A DNA stretch of 64,000 nucleotides from Galbitalea soli (GCF_010686725.1 NZ_JAAGWZ010000001.1:1178001-1242000); one strand, 5' to 3'. Shown: positions 45,573 through 55,023, numbered from the stretch's first letter. Translations and numbers: made by a program. Notes: generated by a model from the letters alone, not told the origin.

Positions 45573-45767
45573 CTACGCGCCGAGCAGCGCCAGGCCGTGG
45601 TAGACGGCGTAGACCGGCCAGACGATCGCCTGAAGCAGCCCCAGCACCACCCCGAGGAAGGAGTGGTCGGAGCGCGAGATGAAGTAGATCGCCGCCCCGA
45701 TGTAGGCGAGGAGGAAGACGAACCCCCAGGGTCCGGCACGTTCCACGACACGAGCACGTTGGGTCAT
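45573..45767 (-). CDS. Small two-helix membrane protein
   Basis: 64 residues from ATG 45767, which has GGAGG five bases upstream; a second ATG five codons earlier is less well placed. Helices GFVFLLAYIGAAIYFI and LGVVLGLLQAIVWPVYAVYH flank a short polar loop RSDHSF. Not recognised. It is convergent with the ArsR gene. Confidence 0.7.
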   Translation of the reverse strand: MTQRARVVERAGPWGFVFLLAYIGAAIYFISRSDHSFLGVVLGLLQAIVWPVYAVYHGLALLGA

Positions 45768-45997
45768 CAGGGCCTCCAGCATCGACGGCGATCACGGCGG
45801 CGCACGCCGCGCCGCGCACGCGACCATGCTGCCGCGCGGCCCGGGGCCCGAGACAGGGCCATTGGTCCCGGCGGGTGAGTTCGGGCGCGCCGCACCGCCT
45901 CGCCCGCGCATCCGCCGCACCCGGCGGGACCTTCGCCCCTCCTCCCCGCCAGCCCCGCGGCCTACGCTGCGAGTGCCTGGCACTAAGGAGGCACCCG

Positions 45998-46453
45998 ATG
46001 ACCATCCACCGCACCACCCTCGAACCCCGCCGCATCCTCGCCGTGCGGGAACGCGTGGCGATGACCGCCCTGACCGACTTCTTCGCCCGGGCGTTCGGCG
46101 CCTCGGCCGCCGCCCTCGAATCCTCGGGCCTCCACCCCGCCGGCCCGCCCGTCGCCGTCTACGTCGGCACCCCCGGCACGACCGTGGACGTTGCGGCGGG
46201 CTTCCCCTTCACCGGCCCGCTGACGGCACCCGAGGGCACGGTCATCGTGGACCTGCCCTCGGGTGACGCCGTCGAGGCCATCCACGTCGGCCCCTACGAC
46301 GAGCTCTCCGTCACCTACGAGGCGGTGGGCCGCGAGCTCGTCGACGCGGGCCTCACCCACACCGACACCATGTTCGAGGAGTACCTCACCGACCCCGACA
46401 CGAGCCCCGACCCCGGCACCTGGCGCACCCGCATCGTCTTCCCGTTGCAGTAG
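45998..46453 (+). CDS. GyrI-like small-molecule-binding domain protein
   Basis: 151 residues from ATG 45998, with AAGGAG seven bases upstream. The fold is the SHS2/GyrI type: LEPRRILAVRERVAMTALTD, FFARAFGASAAAL, VDVAAGFPFTGPL, AVEAIHVGPYDELSVTYEAV and a C-terminal EEYLTDPDTSPDPGTWRTRI. These domains bind diverse compounds and are found alone or on AraC regulators. No partner is evident. Confidence 0.9.
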   Translation: MTIHRTTLEPRRILAVRERVAMTALTDFFARAFGASAAALESSGLHPAGPPVAVYVGTPGTTVDVAAGFPFTGPLTAPEGTVIVDLPSGDAVEAIHVGPYDELSVTYEAVGRELVDAGLTHTDTMFEEYLTDPDTSPDPGTWRTRIVFPLQ

Positions 46454-46474
46454 GGGGCGGATGCCCGGCCGGGG

Positions 46475-47404
46475 CTACGCCGAGCGGGCGATCGCCAGCA
46501 CCGCCGCGCCGATCGCCCCGCCATATTCCCCGAACTCCGCCACCGCGATGCGCGGGGTCGGATAGGCGCCCGTCACCTCGGCGAGCGCGTCATGAAGCGC
46601 CCGCTCGAAGTGCGGGAAGTAGGTCGATCCGCTGCCCCCGAGGATGAGGATCTGCGGTCGAAACACCGTCAATAGCGTGGCGGCGCCTGCCGCCAGCCGC
46701 CGTCCGTAGTCGTCGAAGACGGCCCGTGCGACGGGGTCACCGCTGGTCGCGCGATCGGCGACCAGGTCGATGTCGGCGGAGCTGTTCCTCGGGTCTTCAA
46801 CGAGTACCGTGCAGCTCCTCTGGAGCGCTTGGCGGGAGGCCAGTTGCTCCCAGCAACAGCGTCTGCCGCAGTAGCACGGGGCGGGCGGGCCGTCGACGCC
46901 CAGGTGGCCCGCCTCCGGATGCTGTCCGTCCGCCCCTCGCACGGGCTCGCCGACGTTCAGCATGCTGACGCCGACGCCCGTGCCGAGCGTGACCATCAGC
47001 ACGTGGTCGTATCCCCTGCCCGCGCCGACGGTCGCCTCGCCGAGTGCGGCCGTGACGGCATCGTTGTCGATGTACGCGGGAACCCCGACGCTGTGGCGAA
47101 GGAGCGCCGGGACATTCACCCCGGTGAGCGCCGGCAGGGTGTCCGGATTCTGGATGATCCCCTCAGCTGAGATCGGCCCGCTCACCCCCACGCCGATCGC
47201 CGCGATCTCAGATCCGACCACCAGCTCAGCGACGGATTCGGCGAAGAAGGTCTCCAACTCGGCGGGTGTCGCGCGTGCCGGCGTCGAGGCGATGGCTGAC
47301 TGCAGCACAGTCAATTCCTCATCCACCGCCACGAACCGTGTTGCCGTGCCGCCCACGTCGATGCCGACGAACGTTCGTGCCGGAGCGACGCCCGACCACG
47401 TCAT
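46475..47404 (-). CDS. ROK-family sugar kinase
   Basis: 309 residues. ATP-binding motif FVGIDVGGTATRFVAVDEE, the catalytic region with YIDNDAVTAALGEATVG, and the zinc-binding ROK signature region EAGHLGVDGPPAPCYCGRRC followed by CWE. Catalytic Asp in DND is present. It likely phosphorylates a sugar or amino sugar in the cytoplasm. It overlaps the SIS-domain gene by ATGA and is last of the operon. Substrate uncertain. Confidence 0.92.
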   Translation of the reverse strand: MTWSGVAPARTFVGIDVGGTATRFVAVDEELTVLQSAIASTPARATPAELETFFAESVAELVVGSEIAAIGVGVSGPISAEGIIQNPDTLPALTGVNVPALLRHSVGVPAYIDNDAVTAALGEATVGAGRGYDHVLMVTLGTGVGVSMLNVGEPVRGADGQHPEAGHLGVDGPPAPCYCGRRCCWEQLASRQALQRSCTVLVEDPRNSSADIDLVADRATSGDPVARAVFDDYGRRLAAGAATLLTVFRPQILILGGSGSTYFPHFERALHDALAEVTGAYPTPRIAVAEFGEYGGAIGAAVLAIARSA

Positions 47405-48438
47405 AGCGCGGTGGTGACTTTGCTGCCGAATGCGAAGGCGCCGGGGGTCACACCGTTGGCCTTGGCCAACTCGATCGCGATGAGCTCCGCGATGACGGCT
47501 CCCCCGACGAGCCCCTCCAGCGGTGACGCGTGCGAGTGCGTGAGGGTCGTCGCGCCGTCGACGCGCAGGTCGCCGATGAGCACGACGGAGGAATCCACCG
47601 CGACGAGGTCCTCGGCGAGCCGCCGCACCGAGGGGTCGGCGTCGTCCTCGTAAGCGCCATAGAGGAACACCGTGAGCCCCGGGCCGGCGAGTTCGAAGGG
47701 GCCATGCCGAAACTGCCCGCCGACGTGTCCCTCAATCGGAACCTTCGCGGCCTCCTTGGTGATGAGACCAGCGAAGAGGGCGGTGGCGGCGTCATCCCGT
47801 CGACCGACGGAGGCGAGCCGGGAATCCAGGTGACCCAGGGCGCGCTTCGCGACCCCGGCGACCATCGTCACATCGAGCAGCTCGGTCACCCGATCGGCGG
47901 CCGCGGCGATCTCCGCGCGCGCCCGCGTGGGATCCTCTCCCCTGAACGCGCCGACGATGCGCCGATGGGCCGCGAGCGTGTTGAGGTAGCTCTTGGTGCT
48001 GACGGTGGCCTCGTCGCCGCTGAGCAGCGGGAGGTAGAGTTCGGCCGCCGTGGCCAGCGGGCTCTCGGGGTCGGCGGTGATGCCGACGAGCTGGCCACCG
48101 GCAATGCGTCCGTCACCGAAACGATCGACGAGTTCGACGATCTCGCCACTCGCGCCCGACTGCGAGGTGGCGAACACGAGCGTGTCGGCCGTGATGAGGC
48201 CGGGTGTGTCGAGCAACTGCCCGGTGTCCACCGACCAGGTCGGGCGACCCGCTGCCGTGAGGGAGCGCCAGGTGGGCAGACCCGCGAAGTGCGAGCTTCC
48301 CATCCCCGTGAACAGGATGCGCTCCCAGTCACGCGAGGCCAGCTCGAGCAGCCCCGGCTCCAGCCCCGCGTCGGCGGCCGTCCGGAGTGCGGCGGGCTGG
48401 CCGAGCACGTCGAGTTCGAAGGGGGTGAGGTCGGTCAT
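47401..48438 (-). CDS. Double SIS-domain enzyme (deglycase/amino-sugar isomerase type)
   Basis: 345 residues from ATG 48438, chosen because AAGGAA precedes it. Two SIS folds: GMGSSHFAGLPTWRSL and VFATSQSGASGEIVELVD in the first, then RRDDAATALFAGLITKEAAK, the catalytic Glu region GHVGGQFRHGPFELA and a C-terminal LIAIELAKANGVTPGAF. It resembles FrlB/GlmS-type deglycases and isomerases acting on sugar-amine phosphates. With the ROK kinase and APC permease the pathway is probably amino-sugar or fructosamine use (inference). Confidence 0.88.
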   Translation of the reverse strand: MTDLTPFELDVLGQPAALRTAADAGLEPGLLELASRDWERILFTGMGSSHFAGLPTWRSLTAAGRPTWSVDTGQLLDTPGLITADTLVFATSQSGASGEIVELVDRFGDGRIAGGQLVGITADPESPLATAAELYLPLLSGDEATVSTKSYLNTLAAHRRIVGAFRGEDPTRARAEIAAAADRVTELLDVTMVAGVAKRALGHLDSRLASVGRRDDAATALFAGLITKEAAKVPIEGHVGGQFRHGPFELAGPGLTVFLYGAYEDDADPSVRRLAEDLVAVDSSVVLIGDLRVDGATTLTHSHASPLEGLVGGAVIAELIAIELAKANGVTPGAFAFGSKVTTAL

Positions 48439-48455
48439 GGTCGTGGTTCCTTGCA

Positions 48456-49997
48456 TCAGGCGATCTGAGTGGAGCGGGTGGATGCGATGTCGAGGGGGCT
48501 GAGATCGAGCAGCCCCGCGGCGATTCGCGCGCCGATCATCGCGGTCGGGAGGTTGATGTTGCCGCGGGTGATGGCGGGCATGATGGAGGCATCCGCCACG
48601 TAGAGCCCGGCGACGCCGTGCACGCTGCCGGTGTTGTCGACGACGGCGAGCGGGTCGGTGGCCGGCCCCATCTTGCAGCTCCCCGCCGGGTGGCAGTAGT
48701 TGACGATGTTGGCGAGCGGGTCGGCGGTGCCGGGCACACGCTCCCCGAGAACCTGGGCCAGCTCGGGCTGGGCGACCATGCGCTCGAGCAACTCGAGCGA
48801 CTCGGCGAGCACCTGCCGGTCGTACCCTTCCGGATCGGTGCCGTAGCGATGGTCGATCACCGGGTTGACCACGTCGAGGTCGGCGGCGAGCGTGACCGAC
48901 CCCTCCGACCGCGCCCGCATGGCACCTCCGTAGAGCGTGATCGGCGGAAGGCCGGGGTGGCCGCTGTTCGCGCCCGCGACCATGAAGACGTGGATGTCGT
49001 ACGGCCCGTCATCGCAGAGTGACGACTTCGCCCGCCCGACCGTCTGCTCGTCGGGATTCCACGAAAGCGCCGCGAGCTCCTCCACGAGCCCCGGCCGGCC
49101 GGCGAAATCGAGTTGAACGCAGGCGTGATCCACCAGGTGCTTGCCCACGCCGGGCAGATCGACCTCGACCGGGATGCCCAGCGCCTCGAGTTCGTCTGCG
49201 GGGCCGACGCCCGAACGCAGCAGCAGCGCGGGCGAGTGATACGCACCGGCCGACACGACAACCCGGCTCGCGGCGATGAAATTCACCCCGCCGGGATGCT
49301 GCACGAAGACGCCCGTCGCGACCCCGTCCTCGATGTGGATGCGCGTCACCGTCGAGTCAGCGAGGATGCTGAAGTTCGGGCGCTCCCGCACCGCGTCGAT
49401 GAAGGCGAACGCGCTGTTGAAGCGCACCCCATCCGCGGTGACGTTCACCGGCATCGGGCCGATCCCCTCGGCAGCGGCAAGGTCGTCGAGGTCGTCGGCG
49501 AAGGGCAGCCCGGCGAGGATGCCCGCCTCGACGAATGCGCGCTGGGGTGGCGTGAGGTCATCCATCGTGTAGCGACGCACCTGGAACCGGTCGCGCACCC
49601 ATTCGAGGAGCGGTTCGACCTCGTCGGCGGTCCAGCCCGGGTTGCCCTGCGTCGCCCACTCGTCGTAGTCGAAGCGGGCACCCAGTGAGGCGGTGCAGCC
49701 ATTGTGGGCCGAGCAGCCTCCGAGGATCCGCGCCCGCGGGAGGTCGAGTCGGGAGTCGCCGACCGTGCTCGCGGTGTGCAGCTCGTAGTCGTGAGACAGC
49801 GGAATCGATCGTGCGTCGAGCATGTCGGCGGGCCAGTTGCCGTCGATGCGAGCTCCGTAGTCCGGTCCCGCTTCGATGAGGAGAACGGTTCCGTCGCTGT
49901 GGGCGGCGAACGTCGCTGCGAAGGCCGCGCCGCCGGTTCCGCCGCCGATCACGACGGTGTCGACGGAATCGGGGAGGTGGTGCTCTGGAGTGGTCAT
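48456..49997 (-). CDS. GMC-family FAD oxidoreductase
   Basis: 513 residues from ATG 49997. FAD-binding VVIGGGTGGAAFAATFA at the N-terminus, the PS00623-like region RARILGGCSAHNGCTASLG, and VVVSAGAYHSPALLLRSGVG. The C-terminal active site is CHPAGSCKMGPATDPLAVVD with HGVAGLYVADASIMPAITRG. Members oxidise alcohols, choline or sugars. Its place inside a ROK/SIS/APC operon is unusual and suggests an oxidation step on the imported compound. Confidence 0.93.
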   Translation of the reverse strand: MTTPEHHLPDSVDTVVIGGGTGGAAFAATFAAHSDGTVLLIEAGPDYGARIDGNWPADMLDARSIPLSHDYELHTASTVGDSRLDLPRARILGGCSAHNGCTASLGARFDYDEWATQGNPGWTADEVEPLLEWVRDRFQVRRYTMDDLTPPQRAFVEAGILAGLPFADDLDDLAAAEGIGPMPVNVTADGVRFNSAFAFIDAVRERPNFSILADSTVTRIHIEDGVATGVFVQHPGGVNFIAASRVVVSAGAYHSPALLLRSGVGPADELEALGIPVEVDLPGVGKHLVDHACVQLDFAGRPGLVEELAALSWNPDEQTVGRAKSSLCDDGPYDIHVFMVAGANSGHPGLPPITLYGGAMRARSEGSVTLAADLDVVNPVIDHRYGTDPEGYDRQVLAESLELLERMVAQPELAQVLGERVPGTADPLANIVNYCHPAGSCKMGPATDPLAVVDNTGSVHGVAGLYVADASIMPAITRGNINLPTAMIGARIAAGLLDLSPLDIASTRSTQIA

Positions 49998-50019
49998 GTC
50001 GTCCTGGTGTTTCTGCTGG

Positions 50020-50778
50020 TCATGCGATGAGGAGTTCGAGTCCGCCGAGAGACAACTCGCGACGGTGGTCGACGCCCAGGGCGTCGTCGGTGAGGATCGC
50101 GTCGACGTCGTCCACGCCGCAGATCCTCGCGAAGGCCTCGCGGCCGAACTTCGAGGCGTCGCAGGCAACGAGCGTGCGGCGGGCGGCGTTGAGGGCCGCG
50201 CGCTTCACGGCCGCGTCGTCGACGTTCCATTCGGTGAAGCCGGTGCTGGTCGAGACGGCCGACGCGGTCATGAGGTAGACGTCGAATCGGTAGCGCGCGA
50301 GTGCGGCGTCGACCTCCGGCCCGATGATGCTGGACTCGCCCGTGCGGATGATTCCCCCCGGCACCATCACCTTCGTCGCCTGGTCGGTCGACAGGATCTC
50401 GGCGATCCGGAGGTTGAGAGCGCACACCGTGATGTTGCGGCCGACGAGCTCTTCAGCGATCGCCACCCCGGTGCTGCCACCGTCGAGGATGATCGTCTGT
50501 CCGTCGATCACCTGGCGGCTGGCCAGCGCAGCGATCTTCCGCTTCGCCTCACTGTTGGTGCGCGTGCGTAGGCTGAACGGCGGCTCGAAGCTCCCGCTCG
50601 CGGCGGGCGCCGCGCCGCCGTGCGTTCGCACGAGGAGTCCAGCGGCGGCCAGCTGGTTGAGGTCGCGACGCACCGTCATCTCCGACACCTCGAACCGCAC
50701 GCTCAGCTCGGTGATCGTCAGCTCTCCGCGGCGGGCGAGCTGCGCGAGGATGTCCTGCTGTCGTGTCTCGGCGTTCAT
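50020..50778 (-). CDS. DeoR-family transcriptional regulator
   Basis: 252 residues, ATG 50778 with AAGGGATC upstream. The N-terminal HTH is RQQDILAQLARRGELTITEL and SVRFEVSEMTVRRDLNQLAA, followed by the hinge LLVRTHGGAAP. The C-terminal sugar-phosphate sensor domain has IILDGGSTGVAIAEELVGRN and the final DDVDAILTDDAL. It lies second in the operon and is the likely binder of the palindromes upstream of the permease gene. Confidence 0.94.
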   Translation of the reverse strand: MNAETRQQDILAQLARRGELTITELSVRFEVSEMTVRRDLNQLAAAGLLVRTHGGAAPAASGSFEPPFSLRTRTNSEAKRKIAALASRQVIDGQTIILDGGSTGVAIAEELVGRNITVCALNLRIAEILSTDQATKVMVPGGIIRTGESSIIGPEVDAALARYRFDVYLMTASAVSTSTGFTEWNVDDAAVKRAALNAARRTLVACDASKFGREAFARICGVDDVDAILTDDALGVDHRRELSLGGLELLIA

Positions 50779-50829
50779 GAGCGTGATCCCTTCGTCGGGC
50801 GGGCTGTGGCGAGTGCTACCGCTGCGTGA

Positions 50830-52272
50830 CTAGTCAACATCAGGCAGTTCGCCGGCCCGGGCCATCCAGGCACGATTTCCGGGCCTGAGGTTGCGGCCGA
50901 TCAGGATAGCGAGACCGAACACCACGTAGGCGACCGCGATGAAGGGCGCGAGCACGACGGGGAAGGCGGGCAGCGGCACAAGGCTGTTGTAGGCAATCAG
51001 AATCAGGGCGACCGTCGACACGATGGGAGCCACGATGTACGACAGCACGCTGAACTCTTCGGGGTGCTTGGTGCGGAAGTAGAGGTACGCACCGATGTTC
51101 ATCATGATGAAGATCGGGATGTACACGAAGGTTCCCGTGGTGCCGAGCACGTTGAACAGGTTGTAGGGGCCCAGCGGCAGACCGGCACCCAGGCAGATCA
51201 CGAGGGCGACGATCGACTGCACGATGACGGCGGTGATCGGGGTGTGGTGAGTCTTCTGCACTCGGGCGAAGAACTCGGGCAGAGCACCCGTGCGCGCGAT
51301 TCCGTAGATCGTGCGCGTTGCACTCGTGGTGCAGGCGATGCACACGCCGAGTCCGGAGTTGACGAGCGCGATGAGCACGAGGATGGACGCTCCGTGCCAG
51401 AGGCGATCGGCGAGAACGAAGGCGGGCGCGGTCGGTGAGGATGCGAGCGCGGCGAGCTTGTCAGTGCCCCAGCCGATCTGCAGTCCCCAGGCCGTGACGA
51501 CGTAGAAGAGGCCGATGAGCACGAGCGAGCCGATGATCGCCTTGGGCACGATTCGCTTGGGATCGCGGGACTCCTCTCCCACGGCGGCTGCGCTCTCGAA
51601 CCCGGTGAACGCGAAGATCGACAGCACGATCGCGAGGAAGAAGCCGGATCCGTTGCTGATGTTGGCCGGGTTGAAGCCGTCGAGGTTGACACCACCAACG
51701 CCGGGGTGAAGCACGCCAGACAGCGCGAGTCCGAGGCCCACGATCATCTCGAAGCAGGTCATGACGACGAGGAACTTGATCGAGATCACGATGCCCCGGT
51801 AGGCGCAGGCGAAGCAGATGAGCAGGATGACCGTGGCATAGACCCACCACGGAACGCCGAAGCCGTACTTGCTGGTGAGCTCGTCTTGCAGGACGGCACC
51901 GGTGAAGGCGGCAAGGGCGGCCGGCACGATGGTGACCATGATCGCGTAGAGCCAGCCCGTCATGAACCCGGCTTTCGGACCAATGCCCGCGGAGACGTAG
52001 GTGTAGAAGCCGCCGGCGGAGGGAAGATGGCGAGCGAGTCCGCGCATGGGCACCGCGATCACCAGGCACACGAGGAAGGCCGCGAGGTAGGTGAGCGGCG
52101 CGGCGACACCCGCCTGACCGGTGGTGAAGGCGATCGTGTAGAAGATTCCGAGAGTCGGGGAGATCTGGGCGATGGACTGCATGAGGGTTCCACCGAGCCC
52201 GATCGATCCCTTGCTCAGGCCCGAGCGGAGGGTGACGTCGTCTTCGGTGGCAGTGCGGGGGATGGTTGACAC
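50830..52272 (-). CDS. APC-superfamily amino acid/amine permease
   Basis: 480 residues, about 12 membrane helices. Helix 1 carries the broken GIxxxS-like pattern (SIAQISPTLGIFYTIAFTTG), helix 2 AAPLTYLAAFLVCLVIAVPM, then PSAGGFYTYVSAGIGPKAGF and FTGFESAAAVGEESRDPKRI in helix 6-loop. These are typical of the amino acid-polyamine-organocation family. It is the first gene of the catabolic operon; the imported compound is probably an amine or an amino-acid conjugate of a sugar. Confidence 0.94.
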   Translation of the reverse strand: MSTIPRTATEDDVTLRSGLSKGSIGLGGTLMQSIAQISPTLGIFYTIAFTTGQAGVAAPLTYLAAFLVCLVIAVPMRGLARHLPSAGGFYTYVSAGIGPKAGFMTGWLYAIMVTIVPAALAAFTGAVLQDELTSKYGFGVPWWVYATVILLICFACAYRGIVISIKFLVVMTCFEMIVGLGLALSGVLHPGVGGVNLDGFNPANISNGSGFFLAIVLSIFAFTGFESAAAVGEESRDPKRIVPKAIIGSLVLIGLFYVVTAWGLQIGWGTDKLAALASSPTAPAFVLADRLWHGASILVLIALVNSGLGVCIACTTSATRTIYGIARTGALPEFFARVQKTHHTPITAVIVQSIVALVICLGAGLPLGPYNLFNVLGTTGTFVYIPIFIMMNIGAYLYFRTKHPEEFSVLSYIVAPIVSTVALILIAYNSLVPLPAFPVVLAPFIAVAYVVFGLAILIGRNLRPGNRAWMARAGELPDVD

Positions 52273-52323
52273 GAAGCTCTCCTTTGAACTGAACCGTCGC
52301 GGTAGACCGGATATCTAACACGT

Positions 52324-52409
52324 TTGATGTTCAGTATGACATCAATTGCGTCAATTTGAGCATTAAATGTCAGGTGATCTGTTATCACCGTGTTTCGACC
52401 GCGTGACAA
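52324..52409 (-). promoter_or_regulatory. Promoter and two palindromes upstream of the permease operon
   Basis: On the minus strand TTGTCA (52409-52404) and GATAAC (52386-52381) are 17 bp apart, a good promoter. The palindrome GGTGATCTGTTATCACC (52373-52389) covers the -10. A second inverted repeat TTGATGT-N8-ACATCAA lies at 52324-52345, between promoter and start codon. These are the likely operators of the DeoR protein. Confidence 0.6.
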
Positions 52410-52520
52410 TCTGGCGCGAGGCGCGCGGGGTCGCCGGTTCATCGAACAGTGTCGTCCGAGGCGTCGCTGACTCCACATCGCCAGGCGGCGCCTGCTGAAG
52501 ACTGAAAAAGAGAACCGGTG

Positions 52521-53792
52521 TCAGCTCTCGCCCGTGGGGGCGCTGTCATCGGGCTCATCGTCGGCCTCTCGCCACTTTTCGGTCCGCTCCGCAAATCGCT
52601 CGGCCAGCGCCGCGGTAGCGGACTGGGCCCGGTCTATGGAGGCGCCACCGAATCGCGCGGCGGCCTCGATGCTGTCCTGACCCACATCCACGATCTTGTC
52701 CCGTGCCTCGATCACGGCGGTGGTCCACCGCTTCGATTCGACATCGCTTCGCCCGCCCTCAATGCCGAGACGGGACCGAAACTCCACGACGTCTCCCGCG
52801 ACGTGATTGCTTGACCGCACAACCGACCGCGACGAGCTGGGGTGGAGTAGCACCTGCCCATTTGCCGCCGCGGCCGCGGCGTCCATGCGATCCAGAAGTC
52901 GACGGGTGCTGCGCTCGATCAACTCCACCCTGTTCTCGCGAGCCGCCTTCAGCGCGAGGCGGTGAAGATCCAACTCCCCAGGCGACGCATCCAAAACTCG
53001 GTCGAGCTCCAGAACCGCGATTCCGTCCTGCAGTTGAAAGCATCCGGCGAGTATCGCCAACCACTCTCGCACCTTGGGCTCCGCCTCCTTTGACGCCCGC
53101 GCGACGTCGCCGATGGCCGACTTCTTCTCGAGCTTCTCCGCGAGCGCATCGAGTTGGCGCAGCGCATAGGCCTGCGTGCGGGCGATCGTGACCGCTGTGC
53201 CTTGAACCTTCGACCAGGTCGTCTCCGACACGTGGCCCACCTGGCTTCGGATCGTCATCGCCTCTTCGATGAGGAAGTCCACGCCAATCATGTCGGCGAC
53301 CACGGCATCCTTCTGTGCGCGCAGTAGATCGTCGACCTTCTCGTCGATGATGGCGAGGTAGTCGGTGATCTCATCCATGGCTTGCTCCATGGCGATCTGC
53401 GACATGATTGCCGCGGCACCAGCGAGAAAGGCAGGGCTGGCCAGTAGAGCAGCGGGACCCGTCGCGAATTGGACGATCGCCTTGATCTGTCCGCCGCTCG
53501 CCTGGACGACGCCTCGGCTCAGGCCGGGGCTGGACCCCTTCATGAGCCCGAATTTGTTGATCTTCTCCGCAGTCTCCTTGGTGAGCTTCACCCATCTGCC
53601 CGAGCCCGCGGCGATCTCTGCCGCCGCCTGCAACCCACCGGCGGCGCCGAACAGCGCACGATCGAGGCGCGGGAGCCCGAGTTCTTTGGACTCCGATAGG
53701 CCCTCCCCCATCAGGAATCTCTCGACGGACGCGGGGTCCCCGATAACCGCCAAGCCGTCCCCGTCGCTGATGAGTTCAATCTCGTCACTCAT
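52521..53792 (-). CDS. Uncharacterised 423-residue protein with central hydrophobic segments
   Basis: ATG 53792 with AGGAG upstream. The N-terminus MSDEIELISDGDGLAVIGDP is conserved-looking. A hydrophobic stretch about 105-135 (FATGPAALLASPAFLAGAAA, IMSQIAMEQAMDEI) could insert in a membrane. Long charged helices follow (RTQAYALRQLDALAEKLEKK and ERSTRRLLDRMDAAAAAANG), ending in an acidic tail. The overall look is of a helical membrane-acting or coiled-coil protein. I do not recognise the family. Confidence 0.75.
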   Translation of the reverse strand: MSDEIELISDGDGLAVIGDPASVERFLMGEGLSESKELGLPRLDRALFGAAGGLQAAAEIAAGSGRWVKLTKETAEKINKFGLMKGSSPGLSRGVVQASGGQIKAIVQFATGPAALLASPAFLAGAAAIMSQIAMEQAMDEITDYLAIIDEKVDDLLRAQKDAVVADMIGVDFLIEEAMTIRSQVGHVSETTWSKVQGTAVTIARTQAYALRQLDALAEKLEKKSAIGDVARASKEAEPKVREWLAILAGCFQLQDGIAVLELDRVLDASPGELDLHRLALKAARENRVELIERSTRRLLDRMDAAAAAANGQVLLHPSSSRSVVRSSNHVAGDVVEFRSRLGIEGGRSDVESKRWTTAVIEARDKIVDVGQDSIEAAARFGGASIDRAQSATAALAERFAERTEKWREADDEPDDSAPTGES

Positions 53793-54024
53793 GTTCGGCT
53801 CCTGAACCGCGGGCGGCGGCGCCCGACATCTCTCCGCCCATCATGGCAGCAACGTGAGTCGTCGTCACGCTACACAATTCGCGATCATGGCTCACGAATG
53901 TCGGTGGCTTTCTGCTTTACTGAGCTACTCGCCAGCAAAGGTGGTGGGTGCCGCCAATTCGATAGATGAGCGGCCAACTAACGTCGCCGGGCCAGCTCGC
54001 GTCGACGGCATGAGAGGTAACCCG

Positions 54025-55023
54025 ATGCCTGAACTTGATGACCTTCCCGAGAGCTCCCCCGAGTCGGGTGCGATTCCGCCGCAAGCCCCACTCCCTCCTG
54101 CAGCGCCAGCCGGTTCAGGAATCGGGCTCGCGGCCATGATCGTCGGCATCGTCGCCGCAGTCTTCGCAATCGTCCCCGGATTTAGCTTCATTGCCTTCAT
54201 TCCCGCGTTCACAGCAATCGCCTTGGGGATAGTGGGACTGGTTCGACGCCACGCCCGTCGAGGACGACCACTCTCCGGCGTCGTGCTTGGCGGAGTGTCG
54301 CTGCTTGTCGCCGTAGTGGTGAGCGTTGCCACGATCGTCGGCACCGCTGCATCCAGCACCCACAGCCTCTCCGCTGCCGCGCCCACTATCTCCGCGGCTC
54401 CGAGTGATGCCCCCAGCGATGCGGCCAGCGCCAGTCCCGCCGAGTCGCCTTCGCCATCGCCGAGCCCAGCCCCCGTCGAAACAGTGGCGCCACCGGCTCC
54501 CGTCGCGAAGACCTATAGCGGGCGTCACGACTCGGTGATTCGAGTGAAGCTCCCCGACGGTGCCGATCAGGCAGCTATTGCCACGATCTCGTACACGGGC
54601 GGCAGTAACTTCAGCATCTTCGCACTCGACAGCAACTTCAAGCGGGGTGACCTGCTCGTGAACACCATCGGTCGCTACCGAGGCACCGTACTCGTCAATC
54701 CCAACGGTGACGGAGTTACCGGATTCGAAATCTCGGCCAGTGGGCCGTGGGCCCTCACGCTGAAATCCATTTCTGCAGCGCGACAAATGACCGGCAGCCG
54801 CATCACAGGCGCGGGTGACGACGTGCTGATTTACCGCGGTGATGCGAGCGCGGCCGCGATCGTCAACCGTGGCAGCTCGAACTTCGCCGTCTGGCAATAC
54901 GGCGATTCCACTGACCTCCTCGTCAATGAGATCGGTAACTACACCGGCACGGTCCTCATCTCGGGCGGCCCGTCACTCTTCGCCGTTTCGTCCGATGGGA
55001 AGTGGAGCATCACCACCCAGTAG
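54025..55023 (+). CDS. Membrane protein with duplicated extracytoplasmic beta domain
   Basis: 332 residues from ATG 54025, with GAGAGGT upstream. A Pro-rich N-terminus (about 1-33), a pair of helices at about 35-70 (DUF4190-like IAFIPAFTAIALGIVGLVRR) and one at about 83-105 precede an Ala/Ser/Pro linker. Outside are two related repeats of about 60 residues, one with SNFSIFALDSNFKRGDLLVN and GRYRGTVLVN, the other with SNFAVWQYGDSTDLLVN and GNYTGTVLIS. Function unknown; the repeats look like a ligand- or polymer-binding beta domain. Confidence 0.75.
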   Translation: MPELDDLPESSPESGAIPPQAPLPPAAPAGSGIGLAAMIVGIVAAVFAIVPGFSFIAFIPAFTAIALGIVGLVRRHARRGRPLSGVVLGGVSLLVAVVVSVATIVGTAASSTHSLSAAAPTISAAPSDAPSDAASASPAESPSPSPSPAPVETVAPPAPVAKTYSGRHDSVIRVKLPDGADQAAIATISYTGGSNFSIFALDSNFKRGDLLVNTIGRYRGTVLVNPNGDGVTGFEISASGPWALTLKSISAARQMTGSRITGAGDDVLIYRGDASAAAIVNRGSSNFAVWQYGDSTDLLVNEIGNYTGTVLISGGPSLFAVSSDGKWSITTQ

